Part shown: piece after piece, positions 1-8,746 of the stretch | How positions within the stretch are numbered: the first letter of the stretch is position 1 | Layout: each line of letters opens with the position of its first letter | The notes under the pieces: generated by a model | The model's database searches: none | The model's input: the letters and a program-made list of their open reading frames with translations, nothing else | What the model was told of the DNA's origin: nothing | Origin: Aggregatibacter kilianii | GTDB taxonomy: Bacteria > Pseudomonadota > Gammaproteobacteria > Enterobacterales > Pasteurellaceae | Direction: 5' to 3' | NCBI RefSeq assembly: GCF_003130255.1 | Contig: NZ_NRCN01000002.1 | Coordinates: forward strand, 248,001 to 312,000 | DNA length: 64,000 bases | Position numbers and translations under genes: made by a program

Positions 1-1355
1 CGCCGAAATTGAAAGAAAAGGACGGAACTAACGTAAAAGCCCGGGCATTCGTAAAATGGCTGAATCTAGATATTGCTCAACACAGTTTAGATAAGGAGCT
101 TTATCATTACACCGGCGCAAATTGGGAGATTCTACCGAGATCGGAATTAGAGGTTAAAGCCGTTCAGTTTTACGATGAACAGGAATTTACTTATAGTGCC
201 CGTTCTATTGATTCAATGATTGATACAGCGAAGATTCAAGCGGCCAAAATGGGGGAACAATCCAAGGAGTTATTAGCATTTAAAAACGGCGTATTAAATC
301 GTTCGACCTTGGAATTTTACCCGCATTGTCGGGAAAACTGGCTAACCTCTTTTATTCCGCACGATTACACGAATCAGGAAGAAAATACACCGCACTTTGA
401 TAATTGGTTGAATTTTGTTGCTGATGGTAAGGAAGATAAAAAGCAAGCAATCTTGGGCGCACTTTACGCGATTTTAACGAATCGCCATAACTGGCAATTA
501 TTCTTTGAAGTAACCGGCGATGGTGGTAGCGGGAAATCGGTATTTGCGCAAATTGCCACAATGTTAGCAGGCGAACAAAACACGGAAAGCGGTCGATTAG
601 TTGATTTAGACGAACCGCGCGGGCGTGAAAACTTTGTGAATAAAACGCTCATTCTATGCCCGGAACAATCCCGCTATGGTGGTGATGGTGGTGGACTAAA
701 AAGCATTAGTGCGGGGGATTTAGTTAATATCGATCCGAAGCACAAAAGCAAGTTTAAAGCAGTCATTCCCGCGATTGTGCTAATCGTCAACAATGAGCCA
801 ACACGCTTCACAGAAAGAAACGGAGGTATCGAACGCCGCCGAGTGATTTTTCACTTTGATAAAGTGGTGCCGGAAAGTAAACGCGATCCGCACTTAATGG
901 ATAAGATAGAAGCCGAAGCAGGTGGAATTATTTATAAACTGATTCAGGCTTTTAAAAATCCGTTAGATGCGAAAAAAGCGTTAATTCAACAACAAGAAAG
1001 CGCCGAAGCGTTAGAAATCAAAATGAACTCAGATCATTTAACGGTGTTTTGTAGTTATTTCCTAACCTCTCAAGAAAGTAACGGGCTAGGAATTGGCAAC
1101 GCGAAAACCGGACTTCCAAGAACGCACCTTTACCCGGCTTACTTGGTATTTACTGAAGCCAATAATATTCAAAATGCTTTAACACTGAATAACTTTACCG
1201 AATCATTAAGACAAGGATTGGCACAGCACAAAAATAAATATCCATACACTCGCAGGCGAATCACTTCTGGTGCGGAAAAAGGAAGATATATCACTAATGT
1301 ACACTTTAAAGACTTTGACGAGTTTTATAATGAGTACATAAAATCAAATAGATAG
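1..1355 (+). CDS. P4-type phage/plasmid primase-helicase, C-terminal part (cut by window edge)
   Basis: The reading frame is open to the left edge, so this is the C-terminal part of a longer protein; the first in-frame TTG at 9 is not a convincing start. About 450 residues are visible. They contain a Walker A motif GDGGSGKS (near residue 168 of the visible part) within a superfamily 3 helicase domain, preceded by a D5_N-like region (LLAFKNGVLN, HDYTNQ) and followed by an Arg-rich segment ERRRVIFHF, as in phage P4 alpha-type and D5-type proteins. The family opens and primes DNA at the replication origin of satellite phages and integrative elements. A strong terminator follows the stop. The neighbouring integrase and tRNA place it in an integrated element. 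The N-terminal primase domain is outside the window. Confidence 0.85.
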   Translation, partial: PKLKEKDGTNVKARAFVKWLNLDIAQHSLDKELYHYTGANWEILPRSELEVKAVQFYDEQEFTYSARSIDSMIDTAKIQAAKMGEQSKELLAFKNGVLNRSTLEFYPHCRENWLTSFIPHDYTNQEENTPHFDNWLNFVADGKEDKKQAILGALYAILTNRHNWQLFFEVTGDGGSGKSVFAQIATMLAGEQNTESGRLVDLDEPRGRENFVNKTLILCPEQSRYGGDGGGLKSISAGDLVNIDPKHKSKFKAVIPAIVLIVNNEPTRFTERNGGIERRRVIFHFDKVVPESKRDPHLMDKIEAEAGGIIYKLIQAFKNPLDAKKALIQQQESAEALEIKMNSDHLTVFCSYFLTSQESNGLGIGNAKTGLPRTHLYPAYLVFTEANNIQNALTLNNFTESLRQGLAQHKNKYPYTRRRITSGAEKGRYITNVHFKDFDEFYNEYIKSNR

Positions 1356-1361
1356 TGAAAG

Positions 1362-1388
1362 GCGCGGCATAAAAACCGCGCTTTTTTT
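1362..1388 (+). terminator. Rho-independent terminator after the primase gene
   Basis: Stem GCGCGG (1362-1367) pairs with CCGCGC (1376-1381) around an A-rich loop and is followed by seven T residues. It starts 6 nt after the primase stop codon. Confidence 0.85.
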
Positions 1389-1519
1389 ACCTAAAAAGGT
1401 GAATGCCAAGGTGAACAACACCGACTTCCCCTTCACCTTATAACCAATTGAAAAACAAAGGAAAAGCAATCGGTGAACGAGTGAAGGCAGTTTTTAAATA
1501 TTTTCCACGCACATCACTT

Positions 1520-2722
1520 TTAACGTTCACATTGTTCCACATAATCGCCCCAAAGTTGCATCACCGGCTTGCGTTGTTCTAGATAATCAGAACGATTGTA
1601 TGCGCGGCGCACAGAATCTTTTATACCATGAGATAAACAAGCCTCAATCACATCAGGGGAAATCATAGGTTCATATTCATTCAAATAAGTACTACCTATA
1701 GCGCGCAATCCATGACCAGTTAATTTATCTTTATACCCTAAATCGACTAACGCTTTATTGACTGATTGGCTATTCATTGGTTTATCTTTAGTGCGGGCAC
1801 TTTGGAAAACATATTTATCATTCTTTGTGTACGACAACATAATACGCAGCACTTCTATAGATTGAGTAGAAAGTGGCACAATGTGAGCTTTTCTTGTTTT
1901 CATTCTTTCCGCCGGAATCGACCATAAACGATTATCTAAATCAATTTCCGACCATTCCGCACCACTGCTTTCAACAGGGCGAGTTAAGGTTAAAAGTTGG
2001 AATTTAATCAAACAGCGAGTAAACAAAGTTAAGCGCGAATCTCTAACTGCTTTCAAAAGTGCGGGCAATTCTTCAGGACGAATTGTAGGATTGTTTTCAT
2101 TCTTGCCGAAATTAAAAACGGCATTCACGTTAAGACAAGGATTAAACTGTATTAAGCCATAATTCACGGCATAATTTAAAATCTCGTTAATTAAGCGAAT
2201 CGTACGCTTTAATGTATCGCCTTTCCCTTGTTGGTTTAATGGTTCCAATGTTTGAATAATAAGTGCCGGTAAAATATCAGTAACAGGTATTTGACCGAAT
2301 TTAGGGAAAGCATAGAGTTCTAATCGGCGCCAATTCTTTTCTAAGGTTGATGCCTCTACTTCCTTAACCTTTTTTTTCTTCCACTTTTCAGCAACGGCCA
2401 AGAAACTATTTTTTATTTGTTCATTGGTAGCTTCTAGTGCTTTCTTTTTATGTTCTTGTGGATCGATACCTTGAGCAAGCAAAGCGCGATATTCTTCACG
2501 CTTGGCACGGGCAACCGCTAACTGAATTTGAGGATACATACCAAGCCCCGCATTCGTTCTTTTTTGCGTAACCGGATGATAATAATTAAACAGCCAAATT
2601 TTAGATCCATTCGGTTTAACCCTCAGAATAAGTCCGTTGCCATCAGATAATGGATACTCTTTTTCTTTCGGCTTTGCTTTCTTAATTTCTGTATCTGTTA
2701 AAGGCTTTTTAACGCGTGGCAT
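1520..2722 (-). CDS. int: P4-family tyrosine recombinase (integrase)
   Basis: Site-specific recombinase of the P4/CP4-57 integrase family, 400 aa, full length. The N-terminus is an arm-type DNA-binding domain of the DUF4102 kind (LSDGNGLILRVKPNGSKIW, GLGMYPQ). A central SAM-like core-binding domain follows. The catalytic C-terminus shows the expected residues: Arg in LLTLTRPVE, Lys in KTRKAHIVPLS, H-x-x-R in TGHGLRAIGS, His in CLSHG, and the nucleophile Tyr in RRAYNRSDY. I chose the ATG at 2722 because GGGAAG lies 8 nt upstream; the open frame extends to 2749. It is convergent with the primase gene, and its start lies about 200 bp from the 3' end of tRNA-Leu, the expected target site of this family. 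Confidence 0.93.
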   Translation of the reverse strand: MPRVKKPLTDTEIKKAKPKEKEYPLSDGNGLILRVKPNGSKIWLFNYYHPVTQKRTNAGLGMYPQIQLAVARAKREEYRALLAQGIDPQEHKKKALEATNEQIKNSFLAVAEKWKKKKVKEVEASTLEKNWRRLELYAFPKFGQIPVTDILPALIIQTLEPLNQQGKGDTLKRTIRLINEILNYAVNYGLIQFNPCLNVNAVFNFGKNENNPTIRPEELPALLKAVRDSRLTLFTRCLIKFQLLTLTRPVESSGAEWSEIDLDNRLWSIPAERMKTRKAHIVPLSTQSIEVLRIMLSYTKNDKYVFQSARTKDKPMNSQSVNKALVDLGYKDKLTGHGLRAIGSTYLNEYEPMISPDVIEACLSHGIKDSVRRAYNRSDYLEQRKPVMQLWGDYVEQCER

Positions 2723-2741
2723 AAGGCTTCTTCCCGATCGT

Positions 2742-2802
2742 AGTAACACCAGATTGGGCGCATAGTAACACTAAACAAGCCAGTGTTACTACCAGTGTTA
2801 CT
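2742..2802. repeat. Four copies of a 9-bp motif upstream of the integrase
   Basis: AGTGTTACT occurs directly at 2782-2790 and 2794-2802, inverted (AGTAACACT) at 2764-2772, and inverted with one mismatch (AGTAACACC) at 2742-2750. They lie between the integrase start and the tRNA. Iterated short motifs here are typical of integrase arm-type sites or of an operator for integrase or excisionase control. The role is inferred. Confidence 0.6.
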
Positions 2803-2889
2803 AAAAAACGAGATTAGAGACGATTGAATGCGAGGGGCTATGATAGGTAAAAGTGCTATAAAGCCTTGTAAATACTAGATAAAACAAAA

Positions 2890-2911
2890 CCCCGCGATTA
2901 ATTACGCGGGG
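2890..2911 (-). terminator. Terminator downstream of tRNA-Leu
   Basis: A perfect 7-bp stem CCCCGCG/CGCGGGG with an 8-nt AT loop. Read on the minus strand it is followed by a T-rich stretch (TTTTGTTTT). It ends transcription leaving tRNA-Leu and sits just inside the presumed element boundary. Confidence 0.8.
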
Positions 2912-2926
2912 CTATGTTTAGTTTAA

Positions 2927-2949
2927 TGGTGCTCTGGGCGAGACTTGAA
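2927..2949. other. Presumed att site (3' end of tRNA-Leu)
   Basis: P4-type integrases commonly recombine in the 3' part of tRNA genes and leave the tRNA intact at one end of the element. The integrase and iterated motifs begin directly beyond this tRNA 3' end. The matching repeat at the other end would lie left of the window, so the core cannot be delimited here. Confidence 0.5.
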
Positions 2950-3012
2950 CTCGCACGACCTACGGTCACTACCCCCTCAAGATAGCGTGTCTACCAATTC
3001 CACCACCAGAGC
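2927..3012 (-). tRNA. tRNA-Leu(GAG)
   Basis: 86 nt including an encoded CCA. The acceptor stem GCTCTGG pairs with CCAGAGC. The anticodon stem CTATC/GGTAG encloses loop TTGAGGG, so the anticodon is GAG (reads CUU and CUC). A long variable arm and the T-loop TTCAAGT are present, as expected for class II tRNA-Leu. It lies beside secG, as leuU does in Escherichia coli. Its 3' half is the likely attachment site of the element to the left. Confidence 0.96.
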
Positions 3013-3027
3013 TTAATTTGATAAATT

Positions 3028-3378
3028 TTATTGTTGAGGAATATCGCTATTTTTTGTATCTAACACAGCCGGTGCTTTTTGTTGTTGCTGTTGGATTTGT
3101 TCCGCTGTACCGGATAAATCATCAAACGCACCTTGTTTTACATTATTTTTATGTGAATTTAGATTGCCAATAACGATACTGATAATAAAGAAGATTATTG
3201 CTAACACAGCTGTCGTACGGGATAGGAAGTTACCTGCGCCGGCAGAGCCGAAAACCGTACCAGATGCGCCACCACCAAAAGACGCGCCTGCATCGGCACC
3301 TTTACCCTGTTGTAACAGGATAAACGCAATGAGTGCAATGGAAACGACCAAGTAAATGATTAATAAAGCTGAGTACAT
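3028..3378 (-). CDS. secG: Protein-export membrane protein SecG
   Basis: Small integral membrane subunit of the SecYEG translocon, 116 aa. Two hydrophobic helices (about residues 2-22 and 55-75) flank the family loop LLQQGKGADAG...FGGGASGTVFGSAGAGNFLSR. The tail is Gln-rich (QIQQQQQKAP). The gene is immediately upstream of tRNA-Leu(GAG), 15 bp away and on the same strand, so the two are probably co-transcribed; this order is known from E. coli. Confidence 0.97.
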   Translation of the reverse strand: MYSALLIIYLVVSIALIAFILLQQGKGADAGASFGGGASGTVFGSAGAGNFLSRTTAVLAIIFFIISIVIGNLNSHKNNVKQGAFDDLSGTAEQIQQQQQKAPAVLDTKNSDIPQQ

Positions 3379-3538
3379 TTTATCTTCTCTGATTTAGCAA
3401 ATTCTAATGAAAAATAACGGCGCAGATATTACCGGATATCTTTGCCTTTCGCAAGTCGTTTTATCTATTTTTAGGCTGTTTGGTGCAAATTCGATCAGTA
3501 AAAAACATTTTGAAAAACGACCGCACTTTTAGCTCTCG

Positions 3539-5461
3539 TTAATTTTTCTTTGTTCTCGATGCGGTCTTTTTCACGCCTTGATTATGCCGACTTAACTCGC
3601 GCAATGCGGAGAAATTAATATAGTGCAATAACTCAGGCAAAAGCTGGGTAAGATTTTGCATAAACTGCTGATAACTCACCTGTTTGCGACTAATGCTGTC
3701 CAGTTGAGATTCCCAATGTGCCGTCATATCGGGTTGGGTAGCCACGTCCGGCAAAGCATTGATTAAAATACGCCCTGCCTCGGTGCTGTGAATATTACGC
3801 CCTTTTTTATATAGAAAACCCCGCTTAAACAACAATTCAATAATCCCCGCCCGAGTGGCTTCGGTGCCTAATCCATCGGTTTCTCGCAGAATTTTTTTCA
3901 ATTCCTTGTCTTGCACAAAGCGGGCAATACCCGTCATAGCAGAAAGCAACGTCGCATCGGTAAAGGGTTTCGGCGGTTGTGTTTTTTTACTGACAATGTC
4001 GCCTTTCTCGCAATGTAAAATCTGTCCTTTTTTCACCACCGGCAACAAAGCATCAGGCTGTTCATCATCGTTATCTTCTTTTCCCCAAAGTTGTTTCCAA
4101 CCGGCAATTTGTAAGTTGCGCGCTTGGGCAACGAAAGTTCCGCCTGCAATATCCAAGGTAATTTTGCATTTACGGTATTCCGCGTCGGGGCAAAACTGCA
4201 TGAGATATTGGCGAGCAATAAGAAAATATATGTTTTGTTCTGTTTGGGTTAAGCTAACGGCTCGATTTTTGGCTGTAGGAATAATGGCATGGTGCGCTTC
4301 CACTTTTTTATCGTTCCAACAGCGATTTTTCTGTGCAGGATCGATAATTTCGGGCAGGGGTTGAAATGGCGTTAAATGAGTAGAAATAGCATTCATCACC
4401 GCCATACGATCGGCAAAATGCTCTTTCGGCAAATAACGACAATCGGAGCGTGGATAAGTAATCAGTTTGTGTGTTTCATACAAACGTTGGCAAGTGTCTA
4501 ACACCTCTTGCGCCGACATCCCGAAACGCTTGGCGGCATCAATTTGCAATGCAGAAAGGGAATATGGCAACGGTGCCGTTTCTTTTTCCCTCTTATCCGT
4601 GTAATCGGTGACTTTTGCCGGTTGGTCGGTAATACGTTTGACGACATTTTCCGCAAGCGCGCGGGAAAGTACACGTCCGTCGTCGTCCTGATAATCTTCG
4701 CAGGCTTTGCTCGGTTGCCATAAGGCGGAAAAAAGTGCGGTCGATTTTTGAGATGTTTTTTCCTCTTTCGGATCTCGCACCCAAGCCAGCACTTCAAAAA
4801 AATCTTTTGGTTGGAAATTTTCAATTTCCAAATCACGACGTACGATCAAGCCCAGCACCGGTGTTTGTACACGCCCAACGGAAAGCACGCCGTTATAGCC
4901 AGCCTGTCTGCCTCGAATGGTATAAGCGCGAGTCATATTAATGCCATAAAGCCAATCGGCGCGGGCACGGGCTAATGCGGAGGTGGCTAGCGGGATGAAA
5001 TCTCGGTTAGGTTGTAATTTTTTGATGGCTTTTTCTACCGCACTTGGGTTCAAATCGCTGATTAAACAACGTTGAATGGCATTACGCTTCTCGGCAGGCA
5101 AATTCAGATAACTGAACACCTCGTCCACCAACAGTTGCCCCTCTCGATCCGGGTCGCCTGCGTTGACCAAAATATCGGCTTGATGTACCAGTTTTTCAAC
5201 GGTTTTCAGTTGTTTATGGGTTTCTTTTTTCGGAATGAGCAGCCACTTTTGCGGCACGATAGGCAAATCCTCTAAGCGCCATTGTTTGAAGCCTGCGTCG
5301 TAAGCATCAGGTTCCGCCTGTTCCAACAAATGCCCTACGCACCAAGTGACATAATCGTCATCGCCACATTTAATGAAGCCATCACCACGTTGGTGTGGCT
5401 TGGGCAAAACATCGGCAATGGCACGTCCAAGACTCGGTTTTTCCGCTATAAACAGTCGCAT
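3539..5461 (-). CDS. topB: DNA topoisomerase III
   Basis: Type IA topoisomerase, 640 aa, close to E. coli TopB in length. The N-terminal TOPRIM domain has Glu7 in FIAEKPS and the acidic triad D103-x-D105-x-E107 (AGDPDREGQ). The active-site Tyr336 lies in [13 protein letters not shown]. The protein decatenates single-stranded or precatenated DNA during replication and recombination. A basic tail ([16 protein letters not shown]) ends the protein. recR starts upstream on the same strand, 15 bp away (recR stop at 5477, topB start at 5461), so recR-topB may be one transcript. One uptake signal lies just beyond the topB stop (3520) and two lie inside the gene (4733, 5037). Confidence 0.97.
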   Translation of the reverse strand: MRLFIAEKPSLGRAIADVLPKPHQRGDGFIKCGDDDYVTWCVGHLLEQAEPDAYDAGFKQWRLEDLPIVPQKWLLIPKKETHKQLKTVEKLVHQADILVNAGDPDREGQLLVDEVFSYLNLPAEKRNAIQRCLISDLNPSAVEKAIKKLQPNRDFIPLATSALARARADWLYGINMTRAYTIRGRQAGYNGVLSVGRVQTPVLGLIVRRDLEIENFQPKDFFEVLAWVRDPKEEKTSQKSTALFSALWQPSKACEDYQDDDGRVLSRALAENVVKRITDQPAKVTDYTDKREKETAPLPYSLSALQIDAAKRFGMSAQEVLDTCQRLYETHKLITYPRSDCRYLPKEHFADRMAVMNAISTHLTPFQPLPEIIDPAQKNRCWNDKKVEAHHAIIPTAKNRAVSLTQTEQNIYFLIARQYLMQFCPDAEYRKCKITLDIAGGTFVAQARNLQIAGWKQLWGKEDNDDEQPDALLPVVKKGQILHCEKGDIVSKKTQPPKPFTDATLLSAMTGIARFVQDKELKKILRETDGLGTEATRAGIIELLFKRGFLYKKGRNIHSTEAGRILINALPDVATQPDMTAHWESQLDSISRKQVSYQQFMQNLTQLLPELLHYINFSALRELSRHNQGVKKTASRTKKN

Positions 5462-5476
5462 AGATGAGAATCAAGG

Positions 5477-6079
5477 TTAGCCGATTTCACGACGGCCCAA
5501 GAAAGAGTGGGTTAATGTGGTGCCGTCCACCATTTCCAGCTCCCCGCCCACCGGGATACCGTGGGCAATACGGCTGACTTTAACTTTCTGTTGCAAACAA
5601 AGTTCTGCGATGTAGTTTGCAGTGGCATCGCCTTCCACCGTTGGGTTGGTGGCAAGAATCACTTCTTTAAACGATTCCGTTTGCAATCGTTTTTGCAGTA
5701 AATCCAAGCCGATTTCACGCGGACCAATGCCATCTAACGGCGACAAATGCCCCATAAGCACGAAATAACGTCCTGAGAATTGACCGGTTTGTTCAATAGC
5801 AAGAATGTCTGCCGGCATTTCCACCACGCACAACAAGCCTGAATTTTGACGACGAGGATTGTTACAAATATTGCAAACCGCTTCTTCGGTAAAAGTTCGG
5901 CAATGTTCGCAGTGTCCGATTTTCGACATGGCTTCCGTCAAACTTTGCGCCAAACGCATTCCACCGCTTCGATTACGCTGCAATAAATGGTATGCCATCC
6001 GTTGTGCGGATTTTGGCCCGACCCCCGGCAATACGCGTAAACTTTCGATTAAATTCTCTAACAATGGACTGGTTTGCAT
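5477..6079 (-). CDS. recR: Recombination mediator protein RecR
   Basis: 200 aa, the standard length. It contains an N-terminal helix-hairpin-helix ([20 protein letters not shown]), a four-cysteine zinc finger (C57, C60, C69, C72 in CEHC...CNIC) and a C-terminal TOPRIM region ([29 protein letters not shown]). RecR works with RecO and RecF to load RecA on gapped DNA. It follows ybaB, a very common bacterial pairing (dnaX-ybaB-recR), although dnaX is not here. Confidence 0.97.
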   Translation of the reverse strand: MQTSPLLENLIESLRVLPGVGPKSAQRMAYHLLQRNRSGGMRLAQSLTEAMSKIGHCEHCRTFTEEAVCNICNNPRRQNSGLLCVVEMPADILAIEQTGQFSGRYFVLMGHLSPLDGIGPREIGLDLLQKRLQTESFKEVILATNPTVEGDATANYIAELCLQQKVKVSRIAHGIPVGGELEMVDGTTLTHSFLGRREIG

Positions 6080-6110
6080 AGCGTTCTCGATGGATTTGAT
6101 AAAAAAATAA

Positions 6111-6146
6111 ACCGCACTTTAAGAATCGATTAACGAAAAGTGCGGT
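6111..6146. terminator. Inverted uptake-signal pair between ybaB and recR
   Basis: ACCGCACTT (6111-6119) and AAGTGCGGT (6138-6146) form a perfect inverted repeat with an 18-nt loop. The pair lies just downstream of the ybaB stop on the minus strand. Such pairs act as terminators in this family; whether it ends or only attenuates transcription into recR is not visible. Confidence 0.55.
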
Positions 6147-6165
6147 CGATTTTGGCGATATTTTT

Positions 6166-6495
6166 TTAGAATGGCATTTTAAAGCCCGGTGGCAATGACA
6201 TACCGGCAGTGACAGAAGCCATTTTTTCTTTTTGTAATTCTTCAGCACGACGCACGGCATCGTTATACGCCGCAGCAATTAAGTCTTCCAACATTTCTTT
6301 GTCGTCTTCCATTAAAGAAGGATCAATTTCTACGCGGCGACAATTGTGCGCACCATTTACGGTGATTTTCACCAATCCGGCACCGGATTCGCCGGTCACT
6401 TCCAATTGAGCAATTTCTTCCTGCATTTTCTGCATTTTTTCTTGCATTTGTTGGGCTTGTTTCATTAAGCCGCCCAAGCCACCTTTTCCGAACAT
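6166..6495 (-). CDS. ybaB: YbaB/EbfC family nucleoid-associated protein
   Basis: 109 aa small dimeric DNA-binding protein. The N-terminus [33 protein letters not shown] is a coiled coil typical of the family, followed by the core [18 protein letters not shown] and a Pro-Gly tail (LPPGFKMPF). I chose the ATG at 6495 because family members begin MFGKGG and GGAAGA lies upstream; the open frame extends to 6534. It sits directly upstream of recR. Confidence 0.95.
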   Translation of the reverse strand: MFGKGGLGGLMKQAQQMQEKMQKMQEEIAQLEVTGESGAGLVKITVNGAHNCRRVEIDPSLMEDDKEMLEDLIAAAYNDAVRRAEELQKEKMASVTAGMSLPPGFKMPF

Positions 6496-6699
6496 AAATT
6501 TTCTTCCGTTATTTGAGTAAAAAAGTGGACGCATTTTAACGGAATTTTTAGCCCTTGGAAATAATCAAATTCATTGATAGGTTGTTTCAATATCTTAATC
6601 CGTATTACTATTACGCCTTTTCAAATTTGTGCCGGAAAACGACCGCACTTTATGTTATTTGATTAGACATTAGAAATACAAAAATATATAGGAAAATCT

Positions 6700-7770
6700 A
6701 TGGAAGCCAGACATTACCTAAGTTTTGAAATCTCTCTTGTAGCATTGCAGCTTATGCTTTGGGTTTTCGCCCGTACATTAAGCTGGATTTTCAAGTTAGA
6801 AGGGAAAAGCCGTCGCCGTTTAGCCGTTTGGATCTTTGTGATTCTGAATTGCGTGGTGCTAAGCGCGCCATTACGCTTATTTACCGAAACCTTTATCGTA
6901 AGTGCCTTTACGCTTACCTTGCTCCTTTTTTCGGGCTTTAGTAGCGTCATTGTGGGCGTATTACATATCTTTTTTAAAAAATGGGATAAGGCGCTGAAAC
7001 TGCTCTATCCGATCATCTTTCTTGGTTTCATCGGGCTTGGCTTGTATAACGCTTACACCCCCATGGTGAATCATTATCAAGTGCGATTGAACAAACCGAT
7101 GCAGCCGTTGCGTATTGGGATGGCCAGCGACACACATTTAGGGACGCTCTTTGGCGCCAAGCAATTGGACAAACTGGCTGCCATTATGCAACAGGAAAAG
7201 GTGGATATTATCCTCCTGCCAGGCGATATTATGGATGATAACGTCAACGCCTATTTAGCGGAGAAAATGCAACCGCACTTAGCCAAACTACAAGCCCCTC
7301 TTGGCGTTTATGCTACGTTGGGTAACCACGATTTCTTTGGTGATCAAGCCCGTATTGAACAGGAAATTCGCAAAGCAGGCATTGTTCCTGTGATGGATGA
7401 AAGTTTTGTGATTGATAATCGCTTTACGCTAATTGGGCGTAACGATGATTTGGTGACGAATCGCCCAACTACCGCACAATTATTAAAAGAAGTGAATACG
7501 GCACTCCCTGTGATTTTAATGGATCACCGTCCGACGGATATCGAACAACACGCCAATTTGCCCATTGATATTCAGCTTTCCGGCCATGCTCATAACGGAC
7601 AGATTTTTCCGGCAAATCTCATTGTAAAATTTATTTATCGTTTGAGTTATGGTTATGAACAAATCAATCAAGGTCACTTTTTCGTGACCTCCGGCTATGG
7701 CTTCTGGGGGGTGCCGATGCGTTTGGGCTCACAATCGGAAGTGATGATCATTGATGTGGTCGGACATTAA
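6700..7770 (+). CDS. Membrane-anchored metallophosphoesterase (calcineurin-like)
   Basis: 356 aa. About four hydrophobic helices occupy residues 8-135. A calcineurin-like phosphoesterase domain then carries the full metal-site set: SDTHLG, PGDIMDD, LGNHDFF, the His in MDHRPT and GHAHNGQ. The family resembles YkuE/YaeI-type enzymes, some of which act on phospholipid or UDP-diacylglucosamine-like substrates; the substrate here is unknown. The catalytic domain follows the last helix. Transcription is probably independent: a 165-bp gap with an uptake signal (6642) precedes it and the fec promoter follows. Confidence 0.85.
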   Translation: MEARHYLSFEISLVALQLMLWVFARTLSWIFKLEGKSRRRLAVWIFVILNCVVLSAPLRLFTETFIVSAFTLTLLLFSGFSSVIVGVLHIFFKKWDKALKLLYPIIFLGFIGLGLYNAYTPMVNHYQVRLNKPMQPLRIGMASDTHLGTLFGAKQLDKLAAIMQQEKVDIILLPGDIMDDNVNAYLAEKMQPHLAKLQAPLGVYATLGNHDFFGDQARIEQEIRKAGIVPVMDESFVIDNRFTLIGRNDDLVTNRPTTAQLLKEVNTALPVILMDHRPTDIEQHANLPIDIQLSGHAHNGQIFPANLIVKFIYRLSYGYEQINQGHFFVTSGYGFWGVPMRLGSQSEVMIIDVVGH

Positions 7771-7771
7771 A

Positions 7772-7807
7772 AAAGAACTATTCTCAATACCGAGTCCTGT
7801 GTATAAT
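7772..7807 (+). promoter_or_regulatory. Putative fec promoter with Fur-like site
   Basis: TATAAT lies at 7802-7807. An imperfect Fur-like palindrome (minus-strand reading TGAGAATAGTTCTTT) lies at about 7772-7787 and overlaps the expected -35 region. The match to the Fur consensus is good in one half only. Iron control is expected for this operon but not proven here. Confidence 0.4.
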
Positions 7808-7852
7808 TGAACCTCTTACGCTTATGTTTTTATGATGACAGAGGACTCAGAA

Positions 7853-8746
7853 ATGAAAAAATTCGTCAAAGCAACCCTTACTTCTCTTTTCCTTATGACA
7901 TCTGTGACGGCAAGTGCTGTGACCGTCACCGATGCTAAAGGTGAATTCACTATTGATCAAACCCCAAGTCGCATTGTCGCGTTAGAATATTCTTTCGTTG
8001 ATGCCCTTGCTCAAGTCGGTGTTAGCCCGGTCGGCGTTGCCGATGACAACGATAAAACCCGTATTTTGCAGGAAGTGCGCGATAAGATTCAACCTTGGCA
8101 ATCTGTCGGTACCCGTTCACAACCAAGTCTTGAAGCCATTGCCGCATTAAAACCCGATTTAATTATCGCTGATCCTTCCCGTCACACAGCAGTGTATGAA
8201 GAATTGAAAAAAATCGCCCCGACCATGATGTTTGATTCGCGCCATGAAAGCTATCAGGAGAATCTTGATACGGCACAAAAAATCGGCGATGTTGTGGGCA
8301 AAGGCGGTGAAATGAAATTGCAAATTGATAAACACAATAAAACTATCGAAAGCATTGCGCAAAATATTAATGTGAAAGGCAAAAAAGGGATTTTCGGCAC
8401 CTCCCGCGAAGACAAATTCAATTTACAAAATGACAGTGGTTATGTCGCCAGCTTCCTTGGTGTTCTAGGTTTTAACTCGCCAAAATTACCAAACGCCACT
8501 CAAGCCTTTGCTGAAATCAATCTTGAGCAATTAGTGATGGAAAAACCGGACTATATGTTTATCGCCCACTATCGCCAAGAAAGTATCGCCCGCAAATGGG
8601 AAGCAGAACCTTTATGGCAAGCCATTCCTGCCGTAAAAGCCAAACATGTATTTAGTGTCAATGCAGATATGTGGGCGCGCGGACGCGGCATTACGGCCAG
8701 TGAGATCATGGCAAAACAAGTTGAACAATTCGTTAATCAAAAATAA
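7853..8746 (+). CDS. fecB: Iron-chelate (ferric citrate type) ABC transporter, periplasmic binding protein
   Basis: 297 aa. A Sec signal peptide (MKKFVKATLTSLFLMTSVTASA) precedes a class III periplasmic binding fold: TPSRIVALEYSFVDALAQVGVSPVGVADD in the N-lobe and VKAKHVFSVNADMWARGRGITASEIMAKQV at the C-terminus. It captures a ferric chelate and delivers it to FecCD. I chose the ATG at 7853 because GAGGA lies 7 nt upstream and the leader begins there. The stop overlaps the fecC start (TAATG). FecB is the best family name, but ligand identity (dicitrate or another siderophore) cannot be read from the sequence. Confidence 0.88.
   Translation: MKKFVKATLTSLFLMTSVTASAVTVTDAKGEFTIDQTPSRIVALEYSFVDALAQVGVSPVGVADDNDKTRILQEVRDKIQPWQSVGTRSQPSLEAIAALKPDLIIADPSRHTAVYEELKKIAPTMMFDSRHESYQENLDTAQKIGDVVGKGGEMKLQIDKHNKTIESIAQNINVKGKKGIFGTSREDKFNLQNDSGYVASFLGVLGFNSPKLPNATQAFAEINLEQLVMEKPDYMFIAHYRQESIARKWEAEPLWQAIPAVKAKHVFSVNADMWARGRGITASEIMAKQVEQFVNQK

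Noticed and set aside
1390-1450. Repeated AAGGTGAA/TTCACCTT near the primase terminator as a CRISPR-like or origin repeat
   Set aside because: There are only two or three short, irregularly spaced copies. This is too few and too imperfect to support an array or iterons.
3855-4364. 169-codon plus-strand ORF inside topB
   Set aside because: It is an antisense shadow of a full-length conserved gene, with no ribosome-binding site and no recognisable domain.
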